From Streptomyces sp. NBC_01498 (lineage in GTDB: Bacteria > Actinomycetota > Actinomycetes > Streptomycetales > Streptomycetaceae): a stretch of DNA of 64,000 nt. The translations under genes were made by a program, and so were the position numbers. This document shows positions 36,233-44,560 of the stretch, piece by piece; the first letter of the stretch is position 1, and each line of letters opens with the position of its first letter. The stretch lies in NCBI RefSeq assembly GCF_036327775.1, contig NZ_CP109598.1, forward strand, positions 3,596,001 through 3,660,000, written 5' to 3'. The notes under the pieces were generated by a model that ran no database searches, was not told the DNA's origin, and worked only from the letters and a program-made list of their open reading frames with translations.

Positions 36233-38947
36233 TCAGTTGTCGTCCTCGTCCCCGCGGCCGCCACCACCGCCGCCACCGCCGTTGATGAAGCCTCCGCCGT
36301 CACCGCCCTGCGGGTCGCCGGGTTCGGGTGGTCCGCTGGACGTGGCGCCCGGGTCTCCGATGACGCCGCCCTGGTCCTCGCCGCCCGGACCGCCGGGGCC
36401 GCCGTCCTGGCAGCCGTTGTCCCCCGGCTGGCAGGTCTCGGACTCGGTCGGGGACGGTTCGAGCGACTCGGACGGCGACTCCGACGGGGACTCGGAGGGC
36501 GTCTCCGAGGGCGTCTCGGTCGGGCTCGGCTCGGGGCTGCTCAGACCGCCTCCGTAGACGGCCTCACCGACCGGCTCGGGCTCGGGGAACGTGAGGATCT
36601 TCGTGCCCTTCACCGCGACCGTCATGTAGTCCTGCCAGATCTCGGCCGGGAACGAGGCGCCGTGGATCTTCTCCTGGCCGCCGGTGCCGAACATCTCCAG
36701 GAACTCGCGGTTCTTGTTCTCCGCGTTGTCGTCCAGCCGGTACATGTCGATGGCGGTGGAGAGCTGCGGGGTGTAGCCCACGAACCAGGCGGACTTGTTG
36801 CCGTCGGTCGTACCGGTCTTGCCGGCCACCTCGCGGCCGTCCGGCAGCCGTGCGGCGGTGCCCGTACCGCCGTCCTCCATGACCACGGACTTCAGGACGT
36901 CCGTGACGTTGTCCGCGACAGCGGAGGTGAACGCGCTTTCGGGCTTCTGGTCGTGCTTGTAGACGACGGTCCCCTCCCGCTTGACCTCCTGGACGGAGTA
37001 GGGGTCGCGCTGGGTGCCGCTGTCGGCGAAGGTGGCGTACGAACCGGCCATCCGGATCGCGCTGGGGTCGGAGATGCCGATGGAGAACGACGGGTTGTTG
37101 CCGCCCGGCAGGCTGTCCTCCAGCAGTCCCGCGTCCACGGCGGCCTGCCGGACCTGCGGGATGCCGACGTCCATGCCGAGCTGGACGAAGGGGGAGTTGG
37201 CCGAGACCTTCATGGCCTCACGCAGGTTGATCTCCGGGTAGTCCTTGTCGCCGTCGTTGCGCTGGTGCCACTCCTTGCCCTCCTCGTTGGTCCAGATCGA
37301 GCCGTCGTACTCCTTGATCTTCAGCTTGTTCTCGCCGTTGTACTCACTGTCGTCGGGCGACACCAGCCTGCGGGAGTCGGCGCCCTGCTCCGGCTCCAGA
37401 TCGGGATCACGCACTCCGTCGCGCATCGCCGCCGCCAGCACGTACGGCTTGAAGGTCGAGCCGACCTGGGCACCGGTCTCGTTGGCGTTGTTGGTGAAGT
37501 GCTTGGTGGCGTCCTGACCGCCGTAGATGGCGACGATCTTGCCGGTCTCGACCTCCACCGAGGCGCCGCCGAACTCGACGTGGGTGTCCTTGTCCGGGCG
37601 CTTCTTCGGGTCGATGTTCTTCTTGTAGACCTCGGTGACGGCCTTGTTCAGCGCCTCGACCTTCTTCTTGTTGAAGGTCGTCTTGATCTCGAAGCCGCCC
37701 TTGGCCAGGTCGTCGGTCGTGTACTTCCCCCCGCTGTTGTTGATGAAGTACGCCTTGGCGAGGTCGACCAGATAGCCGATCTGACCGCTGAGCTGCGCGT
37801 TCTTCTTGGGAAGCTCCGGCATCGGGAAGGTCTTGTACGTCGCGCGCTCGGCCGCGCCGAGGTGACTGTCCTTCACCATCTCGTCGAGGATCCAGTTCCA
37901 GTGCCGCTTCGCCCGCTCGGTGTTGGACTTGGCGTCGGCCTTGGGGTCGATCGCCTCCGAACCGTGCGGGTCGTAGTACGTCGCGCCCTTGAGCAGGGTG
38001 GCGAGGAAGGCGCACTGGCTGGCGTTGAGTTTCATGGCGTCGGTGCCGTAGTACGTACGCGCCGCCGCCTGGATGCCGTAGGCGCCGCGTCCGTAGTAGG
38101 AGGTGTTGAGGTACCCCTCCATGATTTCTTCCTTGTTCATCTCCGCACCGACGCGGATGGAGATGAACAACTCCTTGAACTTACGGCTGAGGGTCTGCTC
38201 CTGGCTGAGCCGCGTGTTCTTCACGAACTGCTGGGTGATGGTCGAACCACCCTGCGTCTGGCCGCCCCGGGCCATGTTGAAGAGGGCCCGGCCGATACCC
38301 ATCGGGTCGACGCCGGCGTCCTCGCGGAACGTCTTGTTCTCCGCGGAGATCACGGCGTTCTGCATGTCCTTGGGGATGCGGTCGATCCCGACGATCTGGC
38401 GGTTGACCTCACCGCCGGTGGCGACCATCTGGGAGCCGTCGTCCCACAGGTAGACGTTGTTCTGGGCCTTGGAGGCGAGGTTCTGCTGGGGGATGCCGAC
38501 CATGGCGTACGCGATCGTCGCCGCGGCCATCATGCCGCCGAAGAAGCCGATGAAGATCCCCGTCGCCAGCTTCCAGGACGGGACCCAGCGCTGCCAGCCG
38601 TCCCTGTCGTGGCGGGGGTAGTCGATCAGGCGTTTCCTGCCGGGGCGCCCGGCGCGCGGCCGTCCGGGGGCGGGACCGGCGCCACGCCGTCCCCGGGCCG
38701 CCGCTCCGGCGGCACCCTCGGCCGCGCGCCGGCGGCCTCGCTGTGCCCTGCGAGCTTCGGCCCGGCCTCCGTAAGAAGGCTCCGGTTCATAAGGCTCGGA
38801 GTGGGACTCGGCGTGGGAAGCCGTGGGGACTCCGCGGGAGGGGTCCGCGCGGCGGCCGGCCGGCCGCTGTGCGGCACGCCTGGCCGCGGCTCGTCCGCCA
38901 CCCTGGCCACCCTGCGGCTGTGGCTGTTTGCGACGGTGCTCGCTCAT
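36233..38947 (-). CDS. Class A penicillin-binding protein (transglycosylase/transpeptidase)
   Basis: A bifunctional peptidoglycan synthase, 904 aa. A basic, disordered cytoplasmic tail (1-125), one membrane helix (about 128-150), then the GT51 glycosyltransferase domain: catalytic Glu in ISAENKTFRED (Glu 203) and GGSTITQQ (233-240). The transpeptidase domain has STFK (Ser 497, Lys 500), SAN (582-584) and KTGTT (710-714). The C-terminus is a Ser/Glu/Pro and Gly-rich tail (PSESPSESL-like repeats, then a Gly run). The gene order PBP-GT87 mirrors the mycobacterial ponA1 region. ATG 38947 chosen; no upstream alternative. Confidence 0.95.
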   Translation of the reverse strand: MSEHRRKQPQPQGGQGGGRAAARRAAQRPAGRRADPSRGVPTASHAESHSEPYEPEPSYGGRAEARRAQRGRRRAAEGAAGAAARGRRGAGPAPGRPRAGRPGRKRLIDYPRHDRDGWQRWVPSWKLATGIFIGFFGGMMAAATIAYAMVGIPQQNLASKAQNNVYLWDDGSQMVATGGEVNRQIVGIDRIPKDMQNAVISAENKTFREDAGVDPMGIGRALFNMARGGQTQGGSTITQQFVKNTRLSQEQTLSRKFKELFISIRVGAEMNKEEIMEGYLNTSYYGRGAYGIQAAARTYYGTDAMKLNASQCAFLATLLKGATYYDPHGSEAIDPKADAKSNTERAKRHWNWILDEMVKDSHLGAAERATYKTFPMPELPKKNAQLSGQIGYLVDLAKAYFINNSGGKYTTDDLAKGGFEIKTTFNKKKVEALNKAVTEVYKKNIDPKKRPDKDTHVEFGGASVEVETGKIVAIYGGQDATKHFTNNANETGAQVGSTFKPYVLAAAMRDGVRDPDLEPEQGADSRRLVSPDDSEYNGENKLKIKEYDGSIWTNEEGKEWHQRNDGDKDYPEINLREAMKVSANSPFVQLGMDVGIPQVRQAAVDAGLLEDSLPGGNNPSFSIGISDPSAIRMAGSYATFADSGTQRDPYSVQEVKREGTVVYKHDQKPESAFTSAVADNVTDVLKSVVMEDGGTGTAARLPDGREVAGKTGTTDGNKSAWFVGYTPQLSTAIDMYRLDDNAENKNREFLEMFGTGGQEKIHGASFPAEIWQDYMTVAVKGTKILTFPEPEPVGEAVYGGGLSSPEPSPTETPSETPSESPSESPSESLEPSPTESETCQPGDNGCQDGGPGGPGGEDQGGVIGDPGATSSGPPEPGDPQGGDGGGFINGGGGGGGGRGDEDDN

Positions 38948-39307
38948 CGAACGACTACTCCTCGGGCAGGCGCGTACGCCTGGAAGCGGCAGTTGAGTTC
39001 CGGTCCCCCGAGATGAATACGGATGCGCCCGGCGTCGGGCTCATCCGGCATGCATCCAGAACGACGACGCTTTCACGCGTCACGCGGTTCCCGGTGGTCT
39101 GCATGCCGCACAGACTACGCAGGGTCAAACCTCTCCGAGGGCCGAACTTCGCACCAAACCAGGCAAGTTGGACGTGGCTAATTGTTGATGTGACGCCGTT
39201 CACGATGACCCCTCTTGTCCCATGAGCATCGGTGTTCTATCGTTCCGATGTATCGAGTCGATACATCGGAACGATAGAAGTGGCCGGGACGACGGAGGAG
39301 GCGAGCA
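38948..39307. other. Divergent PBP/PadR promoter region
   Basis: 360 bp without a gene. The left part (38950-39180) is the PBP promoter region and is only moderately GC-rich. The right part carries the 45-bp palindrome at 39235-39279, 28 bp before the PadR GTG, which has GAGGAGG upstream. Confidence 0.6.
39235..39279. promoter_or_regulatory. 45-bp perfect palindrome, probable PadR operator
   Basis: A 22-base arm (39235-39256) pairs exactly with 39258-39279 around a single G at 39257. The inner part is ATGTATCGA-G-TCGATACAT, containing the ATGT/ACAT half-sites typical of PadR binding sites. It lies in the padR-PBP divergent gap and overlaps the likely padR promoter, so it should mediate autoregulation and possibly control of the PBP gene and of ino1 downstream. 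Confidence 0.85.
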
Positions 39308-40114
39308 GTGAGCAGACGCTCGGGCATCCTTGAGTTCGCCGTCCTCGGGCTGCTGCGCGAGTCTCCGATGCACGGCTACGAGCTGCGGAAACGGCTCAAC
39401 ACCTCGCTGGGGATCTTCCGGGCCTTCAGCTACGGGACGCTGTATCCCTGCCTGAAGACGCTCGTCGCCAGCGGCTGGTTGATCGAGGAACCGGGCAGTG
39501 CGCCCGAGGAGGCGCTCGCCACATCGCTGGCGGGCCGGCGGGCCAAGATCGTCTATCGCCTCACGGCGGACGGCAAGGACCACTTCGAGGAACTCCTGTC
39601 GCAGACGGGCCCGGACGCCTGGGAGGACGAGCACTTCGCCGCCCGCTTCGCCTTCTTCGGACAGACGGAGCGCGAGGTACGGATGCGCGTGCTGGAGGGC
39701 CGTCGCAGCCGGCTGGAGGAGCGGCTGGAGAAGATGAGCGCGTCCCTGGCCCGCACCCGGGAACGTCTCGACGACTACACGCTCGAACTTCAGCGGCACG
39801 GCATGGAGTCCGTGGAGCGCGAGGTGCGCTGGCTCAACGAGCTGATCGAGAGCGAGCGGGCTGGACGGGACCAGCGACGGTCCGACGATCCTTCCGGCTC
39901 CTCCGATTCCTCCGCTTCGGGGGCCGGCCCTGAGGCCGGTCCGGGAAGTTCCGCCGCCCGGCACGACGGCGCGGCGGGCGGTACGGCCCGCAGCACCACC
40001 ACCAGCGGTACAACGGGAGAACCGGACGGCCTGCCCCGGCCGCCGGGGGCTTCCGGGGGTTCGCCTCCGGAGACCTCCGGCCGGCCGGATCCGTCCGGGG
40101 ACACCACCCCATGA
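39308..40114 (+). CDS. PadR-family transcriptional regulator
   Basis: A 268-aa PadR regulator. The winged helix (MSRRSGILEFAVLGLLRESP, MHGYELRKRL, YGTLYPCLKTLVASGWL, about residues 1-60) is followed by a helical dimerisation domain and a long, low-complexity Ser/Gly/Pro/Thr tail (after about residue 190) unusual for PadR proteins, which are normally 110-190 aa. The GTG at 39308 has GAGGAGGCG about 7 bases upstream. It lies 61 bp before ino1 on the same strand, as in mycobacteria (padR beside ino1), so it may regulate inositol synthesis. The 45-bp palindrome is directly upstream. Confidence 0.9.
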   Translation: MSRRSGILEFAVLGLLRESPMHGYELRKRLNTSLGIFRAFSYGTLYPCLKTLVASGWLIEEPGSAPEEALATSLAGRRAKIVYRLTADGKDHFEELLSQTGPDAWEDEHFAARFAFFGQTEREVRMRVLEGRRSRLEERLEKMSASLARTRERLDDYTLELQRHGMESVEREVRWLNELIESERAGRDQRRSDDPSGSSDSSASGAGPEAGPGSSAARHDGAAGGTARSTTTSGTTGEPDGLPRPPGASGGSPPETSGRPDPSGDTTP

Positions 40115-40175
40115 GGTTCCGCATCACCGCGGGACTTCATCGCAACATTGAGATCACACACAGGGAGCAACCAGG

Positions 40176-41258
40176 ATGGGTTCCGTTCGCGTAGCCATTG
40201 TCGGCGTGGGCAACTGCGCCGCCTCGCTGGTGCAGGGCGTCGAGTACTACAAGGACGCCGATCCGGCCGGCAGGGTGCCCGGCCTGATGCACGTGCAGTT
40301 CGGCGAATACCACGTGCGTGACGTGGAGTTCGTCGCCGCCTTCGACGTCGACGCCAAGAAGGTCGGTCTCGACCTCTCGGACGCCATCGGCGCCAGCGAG
40401 AACAACACCATCAAGATCTGCGACGTCCCGAACACGGGTGTCACGGTCCAGCGCGGCCACACCTACGACGGTCTGGGCAAGTACTACCGCCTGACCATCG
40501 AGGAGTCGGACGAGGCGCCGGTCGACATCGTCCAGGTCCTCAAGGACCAGCGGGTCGACGTCCTGGTCTGCTACCTGCCGGTCGGCTCCGAGGCCGCCGC
40601 GAAGTTCTACGCGCAGTGCGCCATCGACGCCAAGGTCGCCTTCGTCAACGCCCTCCCGGTGTTCATCGCCGGCACCAAGGAGTGGGCGGACAAGTTCACC
40701 GAGGCCGGTGTCCCGATCATCGGCGACGACATCAAGTCCCAGGTCGGCGCCACCATCACGCACCGTGTGATGGCGAAGCTGTTCGAGGACCGCGGTGTGG
40801 TCCTGGACCGCACGATGCAGCTGAACGTCGGCGGCAACATGGACTTCAAGAACATGCTGGAGCGTGAGCGCCTGGAGTCCAAGAAGATCTCCAAGACGCA
40901 GGCCGTCACCTCGCAGATCCCGGACCGCGACCTGGGCGCCGACAACGTCCACATCGGCCCCTCGGACTACGTGGCCTGGCTGGACGACCGCAAGTGGGCT
41001 TACGTCCGCCTCGAAGGCCGCGCCTTCGGCGACGTCCCGCTGAACCTGGAGTACAAGCTGGAGGTCTGGGACTCCCCGAACTCCGCCGGTGTCATCATCG
41101 ACGCCGTGCGCGCCGCCAAGATCGCCAAGGACCGCGGCATCGGCGGCCCGATCCTCTCCGCCTCCTCGTACTTCATGAAGTCCCCGCCGGTGCAGTACTT
41201 CGACGACGAGGCCCGTAACAACGTCGAGAAGTTCATCGCGGGCGAGGTCGAGCGCTAG
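40176..41258 (+). CDS. ino1: Myo-inositol-1-phosphate synthase
   Basis: Makes myo-inositol-1-phosphate from glucose-6-phosphate; in actinomycetes it feeds phosphatidylinositol, mycothiol and related compounds. 360 aa, usual for actinobacterial enzymes. NAD-binding motif [20 protein letters not shown] (residues 4-23), then [17 protein letters not shown] near 62, [18 protein letters not shown] near 187, [13 protein letters not shown] near 220, and [19 protein letters not shown] near 300. The ATG at 40176 has GGAG about 9 bases upstream. It is downstream of padR, probably in one operon, and is followed by a very strong terminator at 41309-41345. Confidence 0.96.
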   Translation: MGSVRVAIVGVGNCAASLVQGVEYYKDADPAGRVPGLMHVQFGEYHVRDVEFVAAFDVDAKKVGLDLSDAIGASENNTIKICDVPNTGVTVQRGHTYDGLGKYYRLTIEESDEAPVDIVQVLKDQRVDVLVCYLPVGSEAAAKFYAQCAIDAKVAFVNALPVFIAGTKEWADKFTEAGVPIIGDDIKSQVGATITHRVMAKLFEDRGVVLDRTMQLNVGGNMDFKNMLERERLESKKISKTQAVTSQIPDRDLGADNVHIGPSDYVAWLDDRKWAYVRLEGRAFGDVPLNLEYKLEVWDSPNSAGVIIDAVRAAKIAKDRGIGGPILSASSYFMKSPPVQYFDDEARNNVEKFIAGEVER

Positions 41259-41308
41259 AACCGGTCCGGTACGGGGGTCCCGTACCCGTACCCGCCCCGT
41301 GTCTTCGC

Positions 41309-41345
41309 CGAAGGGTCCCCGGACAGGCTGTCCGGGGACCCTTCG
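41309..41345. terminator. 18-bp perfect hairpin terminator after ino1
   Basis: CGAAGGGTCCCCGGACAG (41309-41326) pairs with 41328-41345 around one central G. It lies 50 bp after the ino1 stop and 36 bp before the MFS start, so it should insulate the two. Confidence 0.9.
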
Positions 41346-41381
41346 CATGGGGTGCGGACGGCGTGTGTGACGCTGATCCCC

Positions 41382-42659
41382 ATGTCTGCCGTACGCGATC
41401 TGCGCGTGCTCCTGCGTCTGCCCGACTTCCGCCGTCTGCTGACCGTACGGCTGCTCTCGCAGGCGGCCGACGGGGTCTTCCAGGTCGCACTCGCCGCGCA
41501 TGTGGTCTTCTCCCCCGAGAAACAGACCAGCCCCGGCGCCATCGCGTCGGCCATGGCCGTTCTGCTGCTGCCCTACTCGCTCGTCGGCCCGTTCGCGGGG
41601 GTACTGCTCGACCGCTGGCGGCGGCGGCAGATCATCCTCTGCGGGAATCTGCTGCGGGCCTTCCTGGCCGCCTGCACCGCGCTGCTGATCCTCGGCTCCC
41701 TGCCGGACTGGCTCTTCTACGCCTCCGCGCTGGCCGTCACCGCCGTCAACCGGTTCGTGCTCGCCGGGCTCTCCGCCTCGCTGCCGCGCGTGGTCGAGGA
41801 CGAGCGACTGGTGGTCGCCAACTCCCTCTCGCCGACGGCCGGAACGCTCGCGGCGACCGCCGGCGGCGGGCTCGCCTTCGTGGTGCGGCTGCTCATCTCC
41901 GAGTCCGACGCTGCCGTGATGCTGCTGGGCGCCGCGCTGTATCTGTCGTCGGCACTGGCCGCCGTCACCCTGGGGCGCGATCTGCTCGGCCCCGATCCGG
42001 GGCTCGTACAACCCCGGCTGAAGGCCGCCCTCGCCTCCACCGCGCAGGGCCTGGCCGCCGGGGTGCGCCATCTGGCGGAGCGGCGGGACGCGGGGATCGC
42101 GCTGATCGCGATGACGCTGACACGCTTCTGCTACGGGGCGCTGACGGTGATGGTACTGATGCTCTGCCGTTACGCCTGGTCGCTCGGCGAGGAGGACGGG
42201 CTGGGGCTGCTGGGCATCGCGCTGGTCGTCTCCGGCGCGGGCTTCTTCGTCGCCGCCCTCGTCACGCCGTCGGCGGTCGGCCGGCTCGGCTCGTTCGGCT
42301 GGATGGTGGCGTGCTCCGCTTCCGCCGCCGTACTGGAGCCGGCACTGGGGCTGCCGTTCTCCCCCGTCCCGATGCTGATCGCGGCGTTCGTCCTCGGTCT
42401 GATCACCCAGGGCGCCAAGATCGCGACGGACACGGTGGTGCAGACCTCGGTGGACGACGCGTACCGGGGGCGGATCTTCTCCCTCTATGACGTGCTGTTC
42501 AACGTCGCCTTCGTCGGAGCGGCGGGAGTGGCGGCCCTGATACTGCCGCCGGACGGGCGTTCGGCGCCGCTCGTCGTGGGGGTGGCGGTGCTGTACGCGG
42601 GCATCGCGGCCGGACTCTTCCGCTGGCGGAAGCACCGGCCGCTCACGGAGAAGGGGTGA
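41382..42659 (+). CDS. MFS transporter
   Basis: A 425-aa major-facilitator protein with about 12 helices. The N-terminal half has VLLRLPDFRRLLTVRLLSQA and AGVLLDRWRRRQIILCGN (the A-motif loop after helix 2), the second half FSLYDVLFNVAFVGAAGVAA. It resembles the enterobactin-exporter/MFS_3 group. The ATG at 41382 (MSAVRDLRVLL) was chosen; there is no good ribosome site, and the message may be leaderless. Substrate unknown. Its stop is directly followed by two parS sites. Confidence 0.88.
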   Translation: MSAVRDLRVLLRLPDFRRLLTVRLLSQAADGVFQVALAAHVVFSPEKQTSPGAIASAMAVLLLPYSLVGPFAGVLLDRWRRRQIILCGNLLRAFLAACTALLILGSLPDWLFYASALAVTAVNRFVLAGLSASLPRVVEDERLVVANSLSPTAGTLAATAGGGLAFVVRLLISESDAAVMLLGAALYLSSALAAVTLGRDLLGPDPGLVQPRLKAALASTAQGLAAGVRHLAERRDAGIALIAMTLTRFCYGALTVMVLMLCRYAWSLGEEDGLGLLGIALVVSGAGFFVAALVTPSAVGRLGSFGWMVACSASAAVLEPALGLPFSPVPMLIAAFVLGLITQGAKIATDTVVQTSVDDAYRGRIFSLYDVLFNVAFVGAAGVAALILPPDGRSAPLVVGVAVLYAGIAAGLFRWRKHRPLTEKG

Positions 42660-42660
42660 T

Positions 42661-42674
42661 GTTTCACGTGAAAC
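42661..42674. other. parS site, first of a close pair
   Basis: Perfect GTTTCACGTGAAAC, starting one base after the MFS stop codon. The second copy begins 36 bp further on. Confidence 0.94.
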
Positions 42675-42696
42675 ATCACCCCGCTCCCCGGCCGTT

Positions 42697-42710
42697 GTTT
42701 CACGTGAAAC
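42697..42710. other. parS site, second of a close pair
   Basis: Perfect GTTTCACGTGAAAC, 22 bp after the end of the first copy. With a ParB dimer on each site, this pair may seed loading more strongly than single sites. Confidence 0.94.
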
Positions 42711-42721
42711 ATCGATCCGCG

Positions 42722-42804
42722 CGTTCCGCGCTCCGTCGTGGGCTCGGTCCACCCGACTCGAACCCCGACCCGAACCGCAACGTTCCGCGCTTCGTCGTGG
42801 GCTC
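42722..42804. repeat. Direct repeat copying the pcnA 3' end
   Basis: A 24-bp element CGTTCCGCGCTCCGTCGTGG then GCTC at 42722-42745 recurs at 42781-42804 with one mismatch. The second copy overlaps the pcnA stop codon. It looks like a small local duplication in the gap between MFS and pcnA. Confidence 0.75.
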
Positions 42805-44269
42805 AGCCCTGCCGGGCCCACCACTCCTTCAGCGCGCTCACCGCGTCGTCGTGCCCCATCGGCCCGTTCTCCAGCCGTAGCTCCAGCAGGAACGTGTACG
42901 CGGCCCCGATCACCGGACCCGGGGCGACTCCCAACGTCTCCATGATCTGGTTGCCGTCCAGATCGGGCCGGATGGAGTCCAGCTCCTCCTGCTCCTGCAA
43001 CTGCGCGATCCGCTCCTCCAGGCCGTCGTAGGCACGCGAGAGCGCGGTCGCCTTGCGCTTGTTGCGGGTCGTGCAGTCCGAGCGGGTCAGCTTGTGGAGC
43101 CGGTCCAGGAGCGGGCCGGCGTCGCGTACGTACCGGCGCACCGCCGAGTCGGTCCACTCGCCCGTCCCGTAGCCGTGGAACCGCAGATGCAGCTCCACCA
43201 GCCGGGAGACGTCCTTCACCAGCTCGTTCGAGTACTTCAGCTCGGTCATCCGCCGCTTGACCAGCTTGGCCCCCACCACCTCGTGGTGATGGAACGAGAC
43301 CCCGCCGTCCTTCTCGAAGCGCCGCGTCCGGGGCTTGCCGATGTCATGGAGCAGCGCGGCCAGCCGCAGCACCAGGTCCGGCCCGTTCTCCTCCAGGTCG
43401 ATGGCCTGCTCCAGGACGGTCAGCGAGTGCTCGTACACGTCCTTGTGCCGGTGGTGCTCGTCGCTCTCCAGCCGCAGCGCGGGCAGTTCGGGCAGCACGC
43501 GCTCCGCGAGGCCGGTGTCGACGAGCAGCGCCAGGCCCTTGCGCGGGTGGCCGGAGAGGATCAGCTTGTTCAGCTCCTCCCGTACGCGCTCCGCCGAGAC
43601 GATCTCGATCCGCTCGGCCATGGCCTTCATCGCGGAGACGACGTCCGGGGCGACCTCGAAGTCGAGCTGCGCGGCGAACCGCGCGGCCCGGAGCATGCGC
43701 AGCGGATCGTCGGAGAAGGACGCCTCGGGGGTGCCGGGCGTGCGCAGGGCGCCGGACGCGAGGTCCTGGAGGCCGTCGTACGGATCGATGAACGTCTTCT
43801 GCGGCAGCGCGACGGCCATCGCGTTGACGGTGAAGTCCCGGCGGACGAGGTCCTCCTCGATGGAGTCCCCGTACGCCACCTCGGGCTTGCGCGACGTGCG
43901 GTCGTAGGACTCGGAGCGGTAGGTCGTGATCTCGATCTGGAACTCCTGCCGGGTGTCCCCGACCGTGCCCGCCTTCTGGGCGCCGACCGTGCCGAACGCG
44001 ATCCCGACCTCCCACACCGCGTCCGCCCAGGGCCGGACGATTCTCAGTACGTCGTCGGGCCGGGCGTCGGTGGTGAAGTCGAGGTCGTTGCCGAGGCGGC
44101 CGAGGAGGGCGTCCCTCACCGAGCCTCCGACCAGGGCGAGAGTGAATCCCGCCTCCTGGAATCGGCGTGCGAGGTCGTCGGCGACAGGGGACACCCGCAG
44201 CAGTTCGCTGACCGCGCGGCGCTGCACCTGGCTCAGTGCGGGGGAGGTCTCTTCGTTGGCGTTCGGCAC
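42803..44269 (-). CDS. pcnA: CCA tRNA nucleotidyltransferase
   Basis: Adds or repairs the 3' CCA end of tRNAs; 488 aa. The head domain has FTLALVGGSVRDALLGRLGN and DLDFTTDARPDDVLRIV near residues 39-70, with the catalytic DxD, then FTVNAMAVALP and FSDDPLRMLRAARFAAQLDF near 180. The C-terminal HD domain has LLHDIGKPRTRRF near 290. Class II enzyme of the actinobacterial type with an attached HD hydrolase domain. The GTG at 44269 is probable, without a clear ribosome site. In mycobacteria the same order pcnA - (Nudix) - membrane protein - murJ exists; here no Nudix gene is present in the 44270-44560 gap. Confidence 0.93.
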   Translation of the reverse strand: MPNANEETSPALSQVQRRAVSELLRVSPVADDLARRFQEAGFTLALVGGSVRDALLGRLGNDLDFTTDARPDDVLRIVRPWADAVWEVGIAFGTVGAQKAGTVGDTRQEFQIEITTYRSESYDRTSRKPEVAYGDSIEEDLVRRDFTVNAMAVALPQKTFIDPYDGLQDLASGALRTPGTPEASFSDDPLRMLRAARFAAQLDFEVAPDVVSAMKAMAERIEIVSAERVREELNKLILSGHPRKGLALLVDTGLAERVLPELPALRLESDEHHRHKDVYEHSLTVLEQAIDLEENGPDLVLRLAALLHDIGKPRTRRFEKDGGVSFHHHEVVGAKLVKRRMTELKYSNELVKDVSRLVELHLRFHGYGTGEWTDSAVRRYVRDAGPLLDRLHKLTRSDCTTRNKRKATALSRAYDGLEERIAQLQEQEELDSIRPDLDGNQIMETLGVAPGPVIGAAYTFLLELRLENGPMGHDDAVSALKEWWARQG

Positions 44270-44560
44270 AACAGAAAAGGGTACGTGCCCCCGTCGGCCC
44301 GGTCGTCCGCGTTTTCTCCGCCCCGGCCCGCGCCGGGTTCCGGACCTGCCCGTACGGCCTCCGCCCCGGTCCGCACCGCCGTCGTACCGGATCCAGCCCT
44401 GCCCGTTCTGTCGCGCGGGCTCCCGTCGTACGGGTTTTCCGCGCCTCGTGAGATTCTTCCGATCATGAGAGGCGGTCCCCGGCACTTCGCCCCGGCGCAC
44501 CTCGTTACCATGCGTGGACGCACAATCGACGACCATTGACGACGAGGAACGGGCGGGCGC

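Noticed and set aside
42747..42772. A tRNA T-loop-like sequence (reverse GGTTCGAGTC)
   Set aside because: The T-stem does not pair and no acceptor, D or anticodon arms can be formed.
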